From positions 40,227,220 to 40,291,219 of the forward strand of contig CM055102.1 in assembly GCA_029204225.1 (NCBI GenBank): DNA of 64,000 bases, read 5' to 3'. The DNA comes from Diphasiastrum complanatum. Taxonomy: Eukaryota; Streptophyta; Lycopodiopsida; Lycopodiales; Lycopodiaceae. Below are positions 45,523 through 56,740 of this stretch, one piece after another; position 1 is the first letter of the stretch; every line of letters begins with the position of its first letter. A model generated the notes under the pieces. That model saw nothing but the letters and a program-made list of their open reading frames with translations. It was not told the origin of the DNA and did not search any database. The translations under genes were made by a program, and so were the position numbers.

Positions 45523-46110
45523 CAGAGGTAGTAAGTGTGATCAAGAAATGTATTTTGCAGTTAGGATTTTAGGTAAATCCCAGTAAATAATTGCTTAATA
45601 CCGATTATTAATTTCCTAGATAGAATTCATTCACTTGAATTCGTAACTATAAAATTTGTAACCATAGGAATTACATAACTAATTTCATTTCCAGTAAAAT
45701 CCTTTGGTAAACTATATTCAAAAGATCAGACTAGTACGGTTTCACATACTAGTAAATGATTTTTGATATAAGATATTCAACACAGATATAGGACATAAAT
45801 GAAATTGTTTTGGACTTTTCCTACAATAATTAATTTTTAAACATTTACTAATGTCGTTACGTCTTCTTGGTAACTTAGCTGAAATAGATTTTCAAGGAAC
45901 TGAAAATTCTAAGGCAGGAAGAAGAGTGGACATTAGAGTTAGTAAGTGTGATTGGGAAATGTATTTTGCAGTTAGAATTTTAGGTAAATCCCAGTAAATA
46001 ATTACTTAATACCGATTATTAATTTACTGGATAGAATTCATTCAGTTGAATTCGTAATTGATATCTTTGTATTCATTGAGTTATCCGTAGTTTTGGATGT
46101 TAATTGTGAT
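45517..46110 (+). repeat. Gypsy leader in plus orientation with a 411-bp spaced duplication
   Basis: This matches the reverse complement of 53720-54180 (GAAATGTATTT.GCAGTTAG.ATTTT, CAGTAAATAATT.CTTAATAC). The phrase AGTAAGTGTG and the ~130 bp after it occur twice, at 45530 and 45941, so part of the leader is duplicated. The unit order shows the first copy was placed in front of an otherwise collinear leader. Confidence 0.65.
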
Positions 46111-48584
46111 GTTAGAAGTGGAATCTGATACGTGGATTACATTGGATCTGTTAGTTGACAGAAGCTTGTCCCTAGATTTGATGCATCAGTAGGGGATTTG
46201 AGCTTATTCATTAACGAGAAAAGATCATAATGTAATGTGAAACCATGTTAATTCTCCTGTTTAAGTCACATAATCAGATGTAGATATGTGGTATCCATCT
46301 GATGGGCATGCTAAACATCCACATAAATGGATTCTCTAATGTTTGGGAACAAGAGATAATTTCCTATATAGATTATAGGGCAACTAGATGATCAATGGAT
46401 CTCTAGAATACCTAATAAGGCGGTTAAGGATTTTCTGGAAGGAAAAGTTGATGGTATGAGACATCAGTAATTTTGGAAAGGAAATTCTAGGATTGTAAAT
46501 ATCAGATGATCAGTGGTGTGTTTTAGTACCTAGTTGCAATATGAAAAAAAAAAAACCATTTGGTTAAATGTGGGGTATTTTGGAAAATTTTGAGATTTAA
46601 TCTAGATCCCTATGTGGTATCTCATTATTTACAAAATCAGAGGCCCTCAAAGCTATTTCTCACTTTCTTAATTAATCCTTTACTTTTTAATGATTTCTTA
46701 TAAGACATCAGACTGTTTATACGATTCTTTTCAACATGAAGTTATTCTTCTGAAAGACTGTTATGCCATATAAATTACTACTTGTGGGAATGGACTTAGA
46801 ATTCAGATAATTATAAGATTAAAATGTTCAAATATATCTCTGTTGCATAAATGGATTTCGATGGAATATTAGCTTCTATCACTCAAATTGGAAATATTTG
46901 AAGGAGAAGTCCTGTTTGTAATAAAGTGAATCCTTTAGTGTAAGCACTTATTACTGACTTTTCTTGGATTTGGATATTTTCATATATCATCTTTTCAGTT
47001 AACTTTTATTGAAATTGATAATTTCTTTAAAAGGAGTGGTGAAGTGGTGGGATAAATTTCTATTGGAGAATCTGTGGTTGCATAGTTTTTGAAAAAAAAC
47101 CAGTTGTGGTATAGAAATGAGATTTTTTCTAGAAGTAAGTTTGGATAGATTTAGAGTAAGAGATCTAATTGGAACTTTTCGAATAAGAGGAATTCTCCAG
47201 GGATTGTGTGGACAATCTAGAACAAGTTTGGAATTTGAATCATTATCTATAAGTAGTACAATAAAAGGTCAAAAGTTACTAATTCCATTTGGATTGGAAT
47301 TGAAGTAAGTTTGATCAAAATTTAAGTCTGAGAGTTTTGTATCGGAACAATCTAATCTTAGTTTAGTACTAGGATCAGAAAGAGGCTGTTTGAGTGAAAG
47401 AAATTATGCTATTAAAAGAAATTGGATTGGAAAACTACTAAGAGTGAATTTTATTCGTCTAAGAGATTTCCCGGATATGTTATTTACTCACGAGAAATAG
47501 AAAATATTTTGTAGCTGAGTTACAAGATCTCAGTGAGATATGTGAGTAACATATGTGTATTCTGGAGGAATCTACCAGGTAAAAATGTGTTTATGTACTG
47601 GGTAATAGTGAGATTATTCTCATATGTGCACGATTAATCTTGTATGAATCTATTGTGTAATCCTAGTTACTAAGGTTATCTGGTGCACTTAACCTAGTCG
47701 GTGAACATAAACATATGATCAAGTATTGTTTTGACAGATACTTACAGAGATAAATCATTGTATGAAAGATTTATGGATTAACTTGATATGGGTAAGGATC
47801 TACATGTGGTGTTATACTAGTTCTTCACCTAGACATTTGATATTTTTGAATCATTGGCAATTAACTTGAGTAGTTGATTTTTAATTGGTAAAACGATCAG
47901 TGTGATGTGGATTCACCAGAAACTGATGATTTTAATTTATATTGCTTGTAAGACGCATGATTAGTAAATCATTTGGGTTCATCAGTTGAAATTATGTGCA
48001 TTGGATATACAATATTCTTGGGATAGAGTATTCCTTAGTTAAGGAATAGACTCAGCTCATTAGTGATTGTATCCTAGAGAGCTCAAATGGATAATGAATT
48101 ATAATGAATCCAAGAATAACAACTGAATTGATATCCAGCAGGACTTTGGGTATCTAGATTTGATTCTAGATTGTAATCTAAAGTTTTGTAGTTGAAGATG
48201 ATTGTCATTTTGGTATGCATTCAGTCTTTAATTACCAGTTGTTTATAGAACTTGAATCTTGCACTTCAGTTAAAGAATCATGTTTTGGAAGTATTCCTAA
48301 ATCCAGTATTTTCTTAATGGAAAATTTTTGGAATGACTCTTACTTTTCTTGAGTTATGTTGGACATATACTCCGATATCCTATAAATGATTATGGTTTTG
48401 GATTCCAGAAAGTTATGATTGACGAATCATACGAATCTAAATATTTATGGTTAACGGATCATAAACAATTACTTAATTGTTGCAGTGGATTATAAGGAAT
48501 TGTAATGATTCTTAAGTGTGATGATTTATTCTTGATCTATTATTTGAGTAAGAATTGAAATCAGTGTTTTGAATCTCTCTACTC
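46111..48584. other. No supported feature; possibly very old gypsy pol
   Basis: AT-rich, with no long frame. A fragment near 48440-48480 could read LTDHKQLL, reminiscent of the gypsy RNase H motif TDHKSL, but nothing else supports it. Confidence 0.3.
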
Positions 48585-49247
48585 TGTTAGAATTTAACAA
48601 TTTTCACATGGTTTTTGATGTATCTTTGACATCTATGTGGATCCACATGTGTGAGGACCTGTCCACATGTGTGAAATGACACTTGTAATATTCAGATACA
48701 TTTTGATTAGCTTGCATTTGAGTCTAATATGGCATCTCCTAACTTATAGGAGTTAGGTCCTAGATTGTAGGAATCTAGAAGTTCACCAACCACCAATGGA
48801 TGATGTGGCAAACTTGATAGATCTTATCCAAAGTGGATATGGATGAGTACAATGAGCTGTCCCACACGTGCTGGATGCAGCTTAGAGAGAGATTATGATG
48901 ATTTTGTACTTGATCCATGATGGATCCATTATTGAGCTAATGATGAAAAACATTGTTTTGTGAAGCAATCTTGGTGTTTACACTATCTTAAGCACTTTCT
49001 TTGTGGATGTATGCTAAGTAAATTTTTAGTAAACTATTTTTCTGTTATCAGGCCATACAGTAGCTGTAATTCACACGTGTGAAGCCGTGGGTCATCATTT
49101 TTTATTGTTCTTGCTTGGAAACACAAAGATTGTCAAGTAGAAGCTAGATTTGGAAGCTAGTCTTGATATAGATCAAGATCCCAAGCTACCAATCACTCTT
49201 TGTGATCATTTGTAGATCAAATTCAGTCCTTTACTCTGAAATTGACA
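48585..49247 (+). repeat. Copia-6 5' LTR (663 bp)
   Basis: Contains two CCACATGTGTGA motifs in U3 (48650-48675; the 3' LTR has one), and the perfect palindrome TTCACACGTGTGAA at 49070-49083, about 165 bp from the LTR end. No convincing TATA box was found. Confidence 0.9.
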
Positions 49248-49260
49248 TGGTATCAGAGTC
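49248..49260 (+). promoter_or_regulatory. Primer-binding site of copia-6
   Basis: TGGTATCAGAGTC directly after the 5' LTR. A further copy of the palindrome (TCACACGTGTGAA, 49408-49420) lies in the leader about 150 bp downstream. Confidence 0.9.
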
Positions 49261-49665
49261 AAGTCAAAGAGCCTAGTTGATGATCCAAAAATCTTCATTT
49301 TGGTGAAAGCATTGGTGCTAGATTCATTTTGAAGGAGGGTGACCTTTTCTAATAGTTTACTTGTAATGTTGAGGTTCAGATTAGTTTGTAAAGTTAAGAT
49401 GTACTTATCACACGTGTGAAGAGTGAAACTAAAGCCATTCTAAACACCATTGGAAGGCATTGGCACTTCCAAGAGTCAAATCCAAGATTCTAAGTGAATA
49501 GATTGTGTAGAATACATTTTCCCAATTCTTTGAGTTCAAGATCATTATCGATCTTGCTTCTTGAGTCTTGTGAGATTTAAGAGAGTAGCATTGTAGCTAA
49601 ATTCTGATAAAGAGAGAAGGGAGAGCCTTTAAATAGTACATTTGTTGTACTTGTTCCTAGATAAA

Positions 49666-50465
49666 ATGGGTTCAATTGGAGCCTATCTTCTTGAGGCTAG
49701 TGAAAGGCTAAATTCTAGTAATTATTCAACTTGGAAAGTAAGAATGGGGTCACTACTTGTGCTCCAATATATGTATGATCTTGTCATAGGAGAGGAAGAA
49801 GAACCTCAAGGAGGGCAAGATCTAGTGAGGTACAAAAGGAGAGCTAGACTAGCATTACATTGTCTAAAAATAAATGTTAGTAGTGAGCTTCTAAAGGAAG
49901 TGGCATCTTGTACCTCGGCCAAGGTGGCATGGGACTACCTTAAAGGGATTTATGAATCCAAAAATACCTCTAGAGTGCTTATGATTAGAAACAAAGTTCT
50001 TCAAAGCATTAGAGGGAGTGATGAGAGTGCTCAAGAGTATGTCTTGAGAATAAAATCTCTCAACAAAGAACTTTCCATCATTAGTGAGGGTATTCATGAT
50101 GATGAACTTGTTCAAATCATTTTGAATGGTCTTGGAGATGAGTTCTCCAATCTTGTACAAAGCTTTGCTATTCAAGATGCACTACCTTCCATTGACAAGC
50201 TCCATAGTGTGCTTGTGGTCGAGGAAAGTAGGATCCTTTATGTCAAGCAAAGGATTGGATCCTTGAAGTTTCATGATGGTGATGAGAAGGCCAACTTCTC
50301 AAGCAAAGGAAAGGCAAAGTCAAAGAAGAAGATCCAACAAAAGGAGACCAAAAGTGATGATCAATCATCAAGCTCCAAAGGTGGAAAGAAGAACAAAGCC
50401 AAACTCAAGTGCTTCTTTTGATGAAAGAAAGGGCACTTTGCAGCCGAGTGTTACAAGAAAAAGAA
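49666..50465 (+). pseudogene. Copia gag (copia-6)
   Basis: The start is placed at MGSIGAYLLEASERLNSSNY (49666), aligned with the copia-4 start; an ATG 24 bp upstream (49642) is in frame but adds residues not found in copia-4. The gag core is intact (ALHCLKINVSSELLKEVASC, QIILNGLGDEFSNLVQ, a Lys/Ser-rich tail). The zinc knuckle is broken: CFF is followed by TGA TGA where the second Cys should be, then KKGHFAAECYKK. It would give a gag of about 250 residues without a knuckle. Confidence 0.88.
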
Positions 50466-50757
50466 TGCCCCTCATACCAAGTACTCTACCCAGGTTGGTA
50501 AAGCACGTTTTCTCCAACAAAGTGTAAATAAATAAAATCGTCCAATAAAATGTGTTGCGAGGGCATGGCATCCTGCACATATAAGCCCATGGCCCAATGA
50601 ACACGCAAGCCAAAGTGTAAATAAAATAAAATAGACTTGGGCCTTTGTAATTAAAATAAAACTTGAGGCCTAAAGTCAATTTTAAACTTAGAGATAACTT
50701 TTAGAGTTGGGTCCAATTTTGGATTCACATGAATCTTGTGATTTCCAATGTACTTTT
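50466..50757. repeat. Foreign block inside copia-6, related to the giant inverted repeat arm
   Basis: Replaces protease through mid-RT. The part 50510-50700 parallels the outer arm of the inverted repeat at 21940-22090 and 23340-23510 (shared GAGGGC.TG.CATCCTGC, ATAAGCCCAT.GCCCAA, AGACTTGGGCC). Here it is a single, non-inverted copy. Confidence 0.65.
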
Positions 50758-51785
50758 TGTGGTACTCTAGGTTGAATACTTTCTTGAACTCTATAAACTT
50801 TGTTGTAAGTGCTTATGATCCTTCTTTGTACTTAAGGTTCAATGATGGTAAGATCATCATTCTCATTTTGTATGTTGATGACATTATGCTTAGTGGAAAT
50901 GATCATGATGGTATACAAGAAGTGAAAGTATCATTGTTTAAAGAGTTTAAGATGGTGGATCTTGGTAATCTTCATTTCATATTAGGAATAGAGGTTTCAA
51001 GAGGCAAGGATTTGAGTTTTATTTGTCAATCCAAATATGCTTCTTCTATCTTAGTAAAGTTTGAAATGAAAGATTGTAGGAGTAGAAACTCCTATAAAGC
51101 AAAATGTAAAAGTTTCCAATAGTGATGATGAAGCATCCTTTGAAGACATCACACTATATAGGAGACTTGTAGGCTCTTTGATCTATCTTACTGTAGCTAG
51201 GCCTGATCTAAGCTATACTGTAGGTAAACTTAGCCAATCTATGCAAAATCCATTGGTTTGTCATTGGAAAAATGCAAAAGGGTGTTGGGGTACATCTCGG
51301 CCACCAAGAACTTTGGCATTTTATATGATGGATCTAATCTTGCCTTAAGGGCATATTTGGATGCTGATTTTGCAGGTGATAAGGTGGATAGGAGGTCCGC
51401 AAGTGCTTTTGTTACCTTCCTTTGCAATTGCAGAGTGTCTTGGCTTTCCAAAAAGCAAGATACTATTTCTCTATCTTCAACTGAATCGGACTACAAGGCA
51501 CTAACATCCACAACAAAGGAGATCCTATGGTTGAAGAGGCTTTTGGTGGAGTTACAAGTCATGGAGGCCGAGGAGCAGCCAATAATATTTTGTGACAACC
51601 AATCAAGCCAAGCATTAGCAACCAATTCCACATTCCATGCAAGGAGCAAGGACATAGAGATTGCTCGCCATTTTGTGAGGGAAAAGGTTCAAGCAAAGGA
51701 GATCAAACTACATCATGTGTCTTCTTCAGATTGCCTTGCTGATCTACTCACTAAAGCCTGCCAAAGGCTTCATTTATCAAATTAA
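50758..51785 (+). pseudogene. Copia RT palm and RNase H (copia-6)
   Basis: RT resumes at WYSRLNTFLNSINFV, with an intact catalytic LYVDDIMLSGND, EFKMVDLGNLHFILGIEVSR, then a frameshift near 51090. The frame passes VTLYRRLVGSLIYLTVARPD-like sequence and enters RNase H (LRAYLDADFAGDKVDRRSAS, SSTESDYKALTSTTKE, IIFCDNQSSQALA, HVSSSDCLADLLTKA). The C-terminus is shifted. It closely resembles the corresponding part of copia-4. Confidence 0.87.
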
Positions 51786-51848
51786 GATCAGCCTTAGGAG
51801 TTGTAGATAGATGTACTATAGTTGTATCATGTAAAAATTGAGGAGGAG

Positions 51849-52284
51849 TGTTAGAATTTAGCAATTTTCACATGGTTTTTGATGTATCTTTGACATCTAT
51901 GTGGATCCACACGTGTGAAATGACACTTGTAATATTCAGATACATTTTGATTAGCTTTCAGTTGAGTCTAATATGACATCTCTTAAATTATAGGAGTTAG
52001 GTCCTAGATTGTAGGAATCTAGAAGGTCAACACAAACCACCAATGGATGATGTGGCAAACTTGATAGATCTTATCCAAAGTGGATATGGATGAGTACAAT
52101 GAGCTGTCCCACATGTGCTGGATGCAGCTTAGAGAGAGATTATGATGATTTTGTACTTGATCCATGATGGATCCATTATTCAGCTAATGATGAGAAACAT
52201 TGTTTTGTGAAGCAATCTTGGTGTTTACACTCTCTTAAGCACTTTCTTTGTGGATGTATGCTAAGTAAATGTTTAGCAAACTAT
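51849..52284 (+). repeat. Copia-6 3' LTR, truncated
   Basis: Starts TGTTAGAATTTAGC after the GAGGAGGAG tract. It aligns with the 5' LTR to position 49037 and then stops, so the last ~210 bp with the R/U5 palindrome are lost. It lacks a 20-bp stretch present in the 5' LTR between the two CACATGTGTGA motifs. Confidence 0.88.
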
Positions 52285-53500
52285 CATAACCTAAGACTTA
52301 ATCGGTACGGGCTAAGTCTAAAACATGAAAATTAACTAATTTGTGTGTCCTTGCATCAAAACTGGGAGCTTCGGGACGTTTACGTTCCAAGTCTCCAACT
52401 ATGCTCCTGAAGCTAGATAAACTTTATACTAGCTTCAGTTTCCAAGCTGAGTTTCTACACAAGATGAGAATTAATAAAATTATGAGTTGAACCACTGTCC
52501 AATAAAATACTCACTTCTTGATCTTAACTATGCCAATTAAATGGAAAAGTTCATTAGCCAAGAAAGAAGTAGTACTAAAAGAACATTCACACTCACAATC
52601 GGTCAGGTTACTTTCCAAAGTCTTACCATTGCCTCCTGGGATCTCAATCATGTGAGCAGACGCTTTCTTTCTTTCTGGACAAAATCTCATCATATGTCCA
52701 GGCTTTTTATAGATGAAACATAAGTTCTCTTTCTTAGCCTCTTCTCGGGACATAGATTTCTTAAATATTTTTCTCTTTGGCTTCCAGGGTTACAATGCTG
52801 CTTGATCTAATTCATCAAAATATTTTGCTTGGTCTGGACCGCGCTTCTTACCCTTCTTGGTTTTCAAAGTGGTTGGAAAGTGCGCAAACTGCTTCCTGGA
52901 TGCCACCACTGTGGAATCATATGCTTTCACAATTTGAAATGCATCCTCAAGGTTTTGAAGCACATTTCGATTGCATTCGTTTTGATAGTCGGTTGGCAAA
53001 CCTAGGACAAACTGCCAAAGTGCCAACTTCTCATCGAATGATGGAATCCTATTCCATAGGTCCATGAATTCTTAGATATAAGAGTCTAAACTCTCTGTAC
53101 CCATCTTGTAGTTTACAAACTTCAAGTAGTAGTCAACATCATCGACAATTATGAAGGCTTTCTTGAAAACTTCCGCAAACGCATCCCAAGTAGTTGGCTT
53201 CACTGGTAAATCTCGCCACCACGATGATGCTTTGCCGCGTAAGAATAGCACGACATTTTCAATTTTCTTCTCATCAGGAATACCATGCAGATTGAAGTAA
53301 CTACTCCACTTAGCTAGCTAGTCCTTGACGACTTCAGGTTTCTTCTCCTTCGTCTCTCATGCATAAACCTTCGGTTGAAAATCGAGATTGGGTGAAGACA
53401 TCAATTTGACCTGATTCAACAAAACCTCCATTTGCTGATCTCTCATTTGATTATGATTATTCATATCATTGAGTGTCGTATCCGAATATGGCCATAACAT
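52285..53500 (-). pseudogene. Ty3/gypsy gag and protease start (gypsy-3)
   Basis: Gag opens at 53500 (MLWPYSDTTLNDMNNHNQMR) and runs through stops to KWSSYFNLHGIPDEKK, FLRGKASSWWRDLPVKP, WDAFAEVFKKAF, then 53065-52790 (FMDLWNRIPSF-like segment, LPTDYQNECNRNVL) and 52753-52511 with a zinc knuckle missing its second Cys (CFIYKKPGHMMRFC). In the next frame the protease site VSILLDSGSTHNFIN (about 52510-52465) is clear. The protease is cut at 52285 by copia-6. The DSGSTHNFIN form is typical of plant chromoviruses, in line with the LTR at 54655. Confidence 0.87.
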
Positions 53501-54654
53501 TCTTCCCTCCTTAAATTGCCTCTATCCTTAGAAGCTCTTCAAAATAGGAAAGAATTATCGAAACAGTTCTTTTAACTTTCAATATTAACCGAGAAAACCA
53601 TTATCCTTAATTAGAATTATTGTTTCTAACATCAAATGCAAGAAATTAGCATTCATTCATCTTAATAGACTTGTTTGTCTCCTATGATAACTGGAGATCC
53701 AATCAAATGAAGAACTGTACTCGAGCATCTACAGACCATAAAATGTATCCAAACTGTGGATAACTCAATGGTCACCAAAATATCAGTTATGAATTCAACT
53801 AAATGAATTCATCCAGAAAATTAAAATCCAGTATTAAGCAATTATTTACTGAGATTACCAAAATCCTAACTGTGAAATACATTTCTCATTCACACTTACT
53901 ACCATTGATGTCCACTCTTCTTCCCTCTTTAGAATTTTCAGTCCCTTGAAAATCTTTCAGCTAAGGTATCAAGAAGACGTGTTGACATTAGTAAATGTTT
54001 AAAATTAATTACTATAGGAAAAAGTCTAAAACAATTTCATTTCTATCCTATACATGGGTTGAATAACTGATGTACCAAAACTCATCTGCTGGTATGAAAA
54101 ACACTACGATTCTGATCGTTTGAATATAATTCACCATAGGATTTAACTGGAAATGAATTAGTTTTTTTTAATTCCTACAAATTTTCCAATAAAATTAGAC
54201 TACTTTCTTCTTTATTGACTGGTTTGGCATTACTCCATCAATATTGACAAAAACTAACCAAACTCAGAATATGAAATTACATGAATGGAAATCCTACCAA
54301 TAGGATTTCAGAACTCTTAAACTGTATCCAAACAAGATTCCATTGATCGGATAAAGAATTATGTCATCATTCATTTTATCTGGCCATTTCGTATAGTTTA
54401 ACGGTTTTACCTTTAATTTTGACGAGTATTTTGCACAAACGTTCACTTGATTCATTTCCAACGATCAGTATCATTTAGAAATATGTCGGACAAGTAACAG
54501 ATTTTAAACTTTTAATCAAGTTCGAAATTCAACAAAAAAGAAAAAATTCACTTTTAACTTATAATCTGGGGAGATCTCATGCACCCAAAGTTTAGTCACC
54601 ATCATGCACAGTACCAGAAAAAAATTTAAATTTCGCTTGATTGGGTACCGTCTT
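53501..54654 (-). other. Gypsy-3 leader
   Basis: Non-coding sequence between the LTR and gag on the minus strand, homologous (inverted) to 45517-46110. No primer site was recognised at the LTR junction; that area appears rearranged. Confidence 0.5.
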
Positions 54655-54930
54655 GGGAAAGGTAACCCATGAGCATAGATTCACCTAGAATAGAGTCCTA
54701 AGCATGGACCAACTATTCATAGAATTGCTATTGATAAATCTACACATGGATACACTGTCTCATACCTTGTCTAAACTCCATTGAGTGTGTTTTGGGCCCC
54801 ACAAGGATATTAGTTACTTTCGGGTCACATCGAATATGACGTGGCATAACTAATAGCTTGATTTACTGGAGTACCGTGTATCCAAGACTAGGAGTATATC
54901 GAATCCTACTTACTGGCCATGTACATAACA
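54655..54930 (-). repeat. Gypsy-3 5' LTR, truncated
   Basis: Starts TGTTATGTACATGGCC at 54930 on the minus strand and follows the LTR at 45522 closely (GGATACACGGTACTCCAG, CATGCTTAGGACTCTATTC). Similarity ends near 54655, before the TATA/U5 part. Confidence 0.75.
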
Positions 54931-55310
54931 CTATCAACCATGGATCATATTTCCACTTTCTCAAACCTTGTTCGGTTCATCTGCATGCTTTAGCCTCTTT
55001 CACACTATGAGGTCCAGCATGTGCCTGATTTATGGTGATGTATCCATCGATGCTAAGTCTCTAGTGAAGGCCCCTTAATTGTAATAAAGTAGCCGAAATT
55101 CACTTTAATTTTGGAGGCACAATAATGGTTGGTACTAGCTCCGAAATTTACAACCTACTCACTTGTTGAAGGATGGATTATGACACAAAAACACTTGTGT
55201 TCTTGGTTTTCAGATCACATTTTGCAATTCGACATTGCGTTTCAATTGTGTGGGCAATCTCATTGAGTTGTTGCATTTGCAAAAATGAATCCCTCAACAA
55301 GCATGAATAA
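54931..55310. other. Intergenic, nothing assigned
   Basis: No supported frame or repeat. It is the flank between gypsy-3 and the Cys/His-rich pseudogene. Confidence 0.35.
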
Positions 55311-56130
55311 TTGACCTTGATCACCTCTAGTGAAGATGAAAGTATTGCTAACATTACAGAGCTTAATGTGGACAATAAACATGCCAATCAGCCTGCATTA
55401 TCAATTCTGCAACTATTACGAAATTTGCTTGTGGCAAGCAAGTTGAGAAAGATTGTCGAAGCTTGTAGAGCTTTCAAAAAAGTCAATGAAATTCCCAAAA
55501 AATACAATGGAGATTAGCTATTTGAGTTTCTGCCATCAAACATTATAGGCATGAAGGGCATATGATTGTCACAACCAGGTTTTGCTATGCAACTTTCACA
55601 ATGTAGGGCTTCTCGGGGATCGTATGTTTATCTGTGTGTGGTGGTGGATTTGAATGTCATAATGTTAACTACACTTATTTCATTTAGAAAGAAAAATTAT
55701 TAGAATTATCTAGAAGATTGATGACAAGGTGTCCAATGGGACTTGCTCCAAATGATGTTGGTAGCATGAGATGTCAACATTGTAGTCATCCACCATGTTG
55801 TGTGAGCCATTGTACAACTAAGATCTATTATTGTGTTCTAAATGATATAAGATACACAAGAATGGCCGTACATTTGGGTTTCCATGATCACGAGTTTGGT
55901 GATGGAAAATCATAAATCAACTTGGAAAAGGTAGAGGACTTGGTGATAAAGAAGGCCTCTTAGAATATAATCCATAAACCAATGAGAATCCAAAAGGACT
56001 TGGCCAAGGAGTCAATTTCATATCACTTGACGTTGGCAACATCATCTACATCATCACCTATAGATTCTACAAAACTCAACAAACTGTTGTCTTTGATTGA
56101 GCCAACGAAGAATGATCAAAGGTTTGGACA
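55311..56130 (+). pseudogene. Broken Cys/His-rich frame, transposase-like DNA-binding domain suspected
   Basis: Three plus-strand stretches read like one protein. 55311-55517: SSEDESIANITELNVD, LSILQLLRNLLVASKLRKIV. 55718-55915: CPMGLAPNDVGSMRCQHCSH and a cluster ending YTRMAVHLGFHDHEFGDGKS. The continuation, after a TAA and a TAG, is INLEKVEDLVIKKAS, NIIHKPMRIQKDLAKESISY, up to TAG near 56130. The C-x2-C ... H-x-H arrangement resembles the WRKY/GCM1/FLYWCH type zinc fingers found at the N-terminus of MULE-like transposases. No catalytic core is seen. The family call is inference; it could also be a broken host gene. Confidence 0.4.
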
Positions 56131-56333
56131 ATAGCATGTTAATACACCAGCATACCATTTTTTTATTGGGGCATGTGTGTACAATAGACTCTTTAGTTTT
56201 TTAATAATTCATTTTTGCAGATTGAAAAAGTGGATTGCAACCTCTCTCATGAAATAACTTCTTTTCTATACTTGGTAACTACTAGCCTGGAATTTGGAGT
56301 AGAACTTGTAAGGCAAATGCAACCAGGAAATGT

Positions 56334-56740
56334 GTAAAAAAATTAGATCCAAAACATACTTGATGGATTTTAGATCTTTGACCTAATTTGGTTGCACATC
56401 TAGATTTAGCTACAAGATAGAAATCATCACTTTACACATGCAAGAATTGAATAAATCACTAAGATCTGCTCATAAGCACTAAGATTCCAATATGGTATTG
56501 TTCCTGTCCGTACAACAACAACATCATACTGTCCTTCACACATGTGGATGCAAGATCAACAATAAAAATGACATTCTACAAACTAGAAATCAAGATATCT
56601 TGAGAAATACACATGAGATGGACATAAAATCAAAAGAGACGAATTCTTTGCATAAAATAAGAATACAAAGATATTTTCTCCATGCTGGTAATACTATTTA
56701 TGATTGACAAAATGTTATTTGGCCAATTGCCCTAAACTTG
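56334..56740 (-). repeat. Copia LTR fragment (minus)
   Basis: On the minus strand a TATA-like CATAAATAG is at 56702-56694, and about 150 bp downstream lies the motif written on the plus strand as TTCACACATGTGGA (56535-56548). The 3' end near 56334 resembles copia-4 (TTTTTACA). It is related to the fragment at 21709. No primer site or internal region is attached. Confidence 0.5.

Larger units (their letters stand above)
48585..52284 (+). mobile_element. Copia deletion derivative (copia-6)
   Basis: 5' LTR 48585-49247 (TGTTAGAATTTAAC...AAATTGACA), primer site 49248, gag 49666-50465, a foreign block of about 290 bp in place of protease, integrase and the first half of RT, then RT palm/RNase H, the polypurine tract GAGGAGGAG and a truncated 3' LTR 51849-52284. 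The gag and RNase H resemble copia-4 closely, so both belong to one lineage. No target duplication is visible because the 3' end is cut off. It separates plus-oriented sequence (left) from minus-oriented gypsy sequence (right). Confidence 0.88.

Noticed and set aside
47117-47308. 63-codon plus frame
   Set aside because: No motif; surrounding DNA is AT-rich with no supporting element structure.
48440-48480. Possible gypsy RNase H motif LTDHKQLL
   Set aside because: Single short match in a very AT-rich stretch; no other pol motif around it.
53490-53515. AAGGAGGGAAGA followed by TGTTATGGCCAT, like a polypurine tract plus gypsy LTR start
   Set aside because: The following sequence is gag coding sequence (MLWPYSDTT...), not LTR; the likeness to TGTTATGTCCATG at 5546 is probably chance or shared element context.
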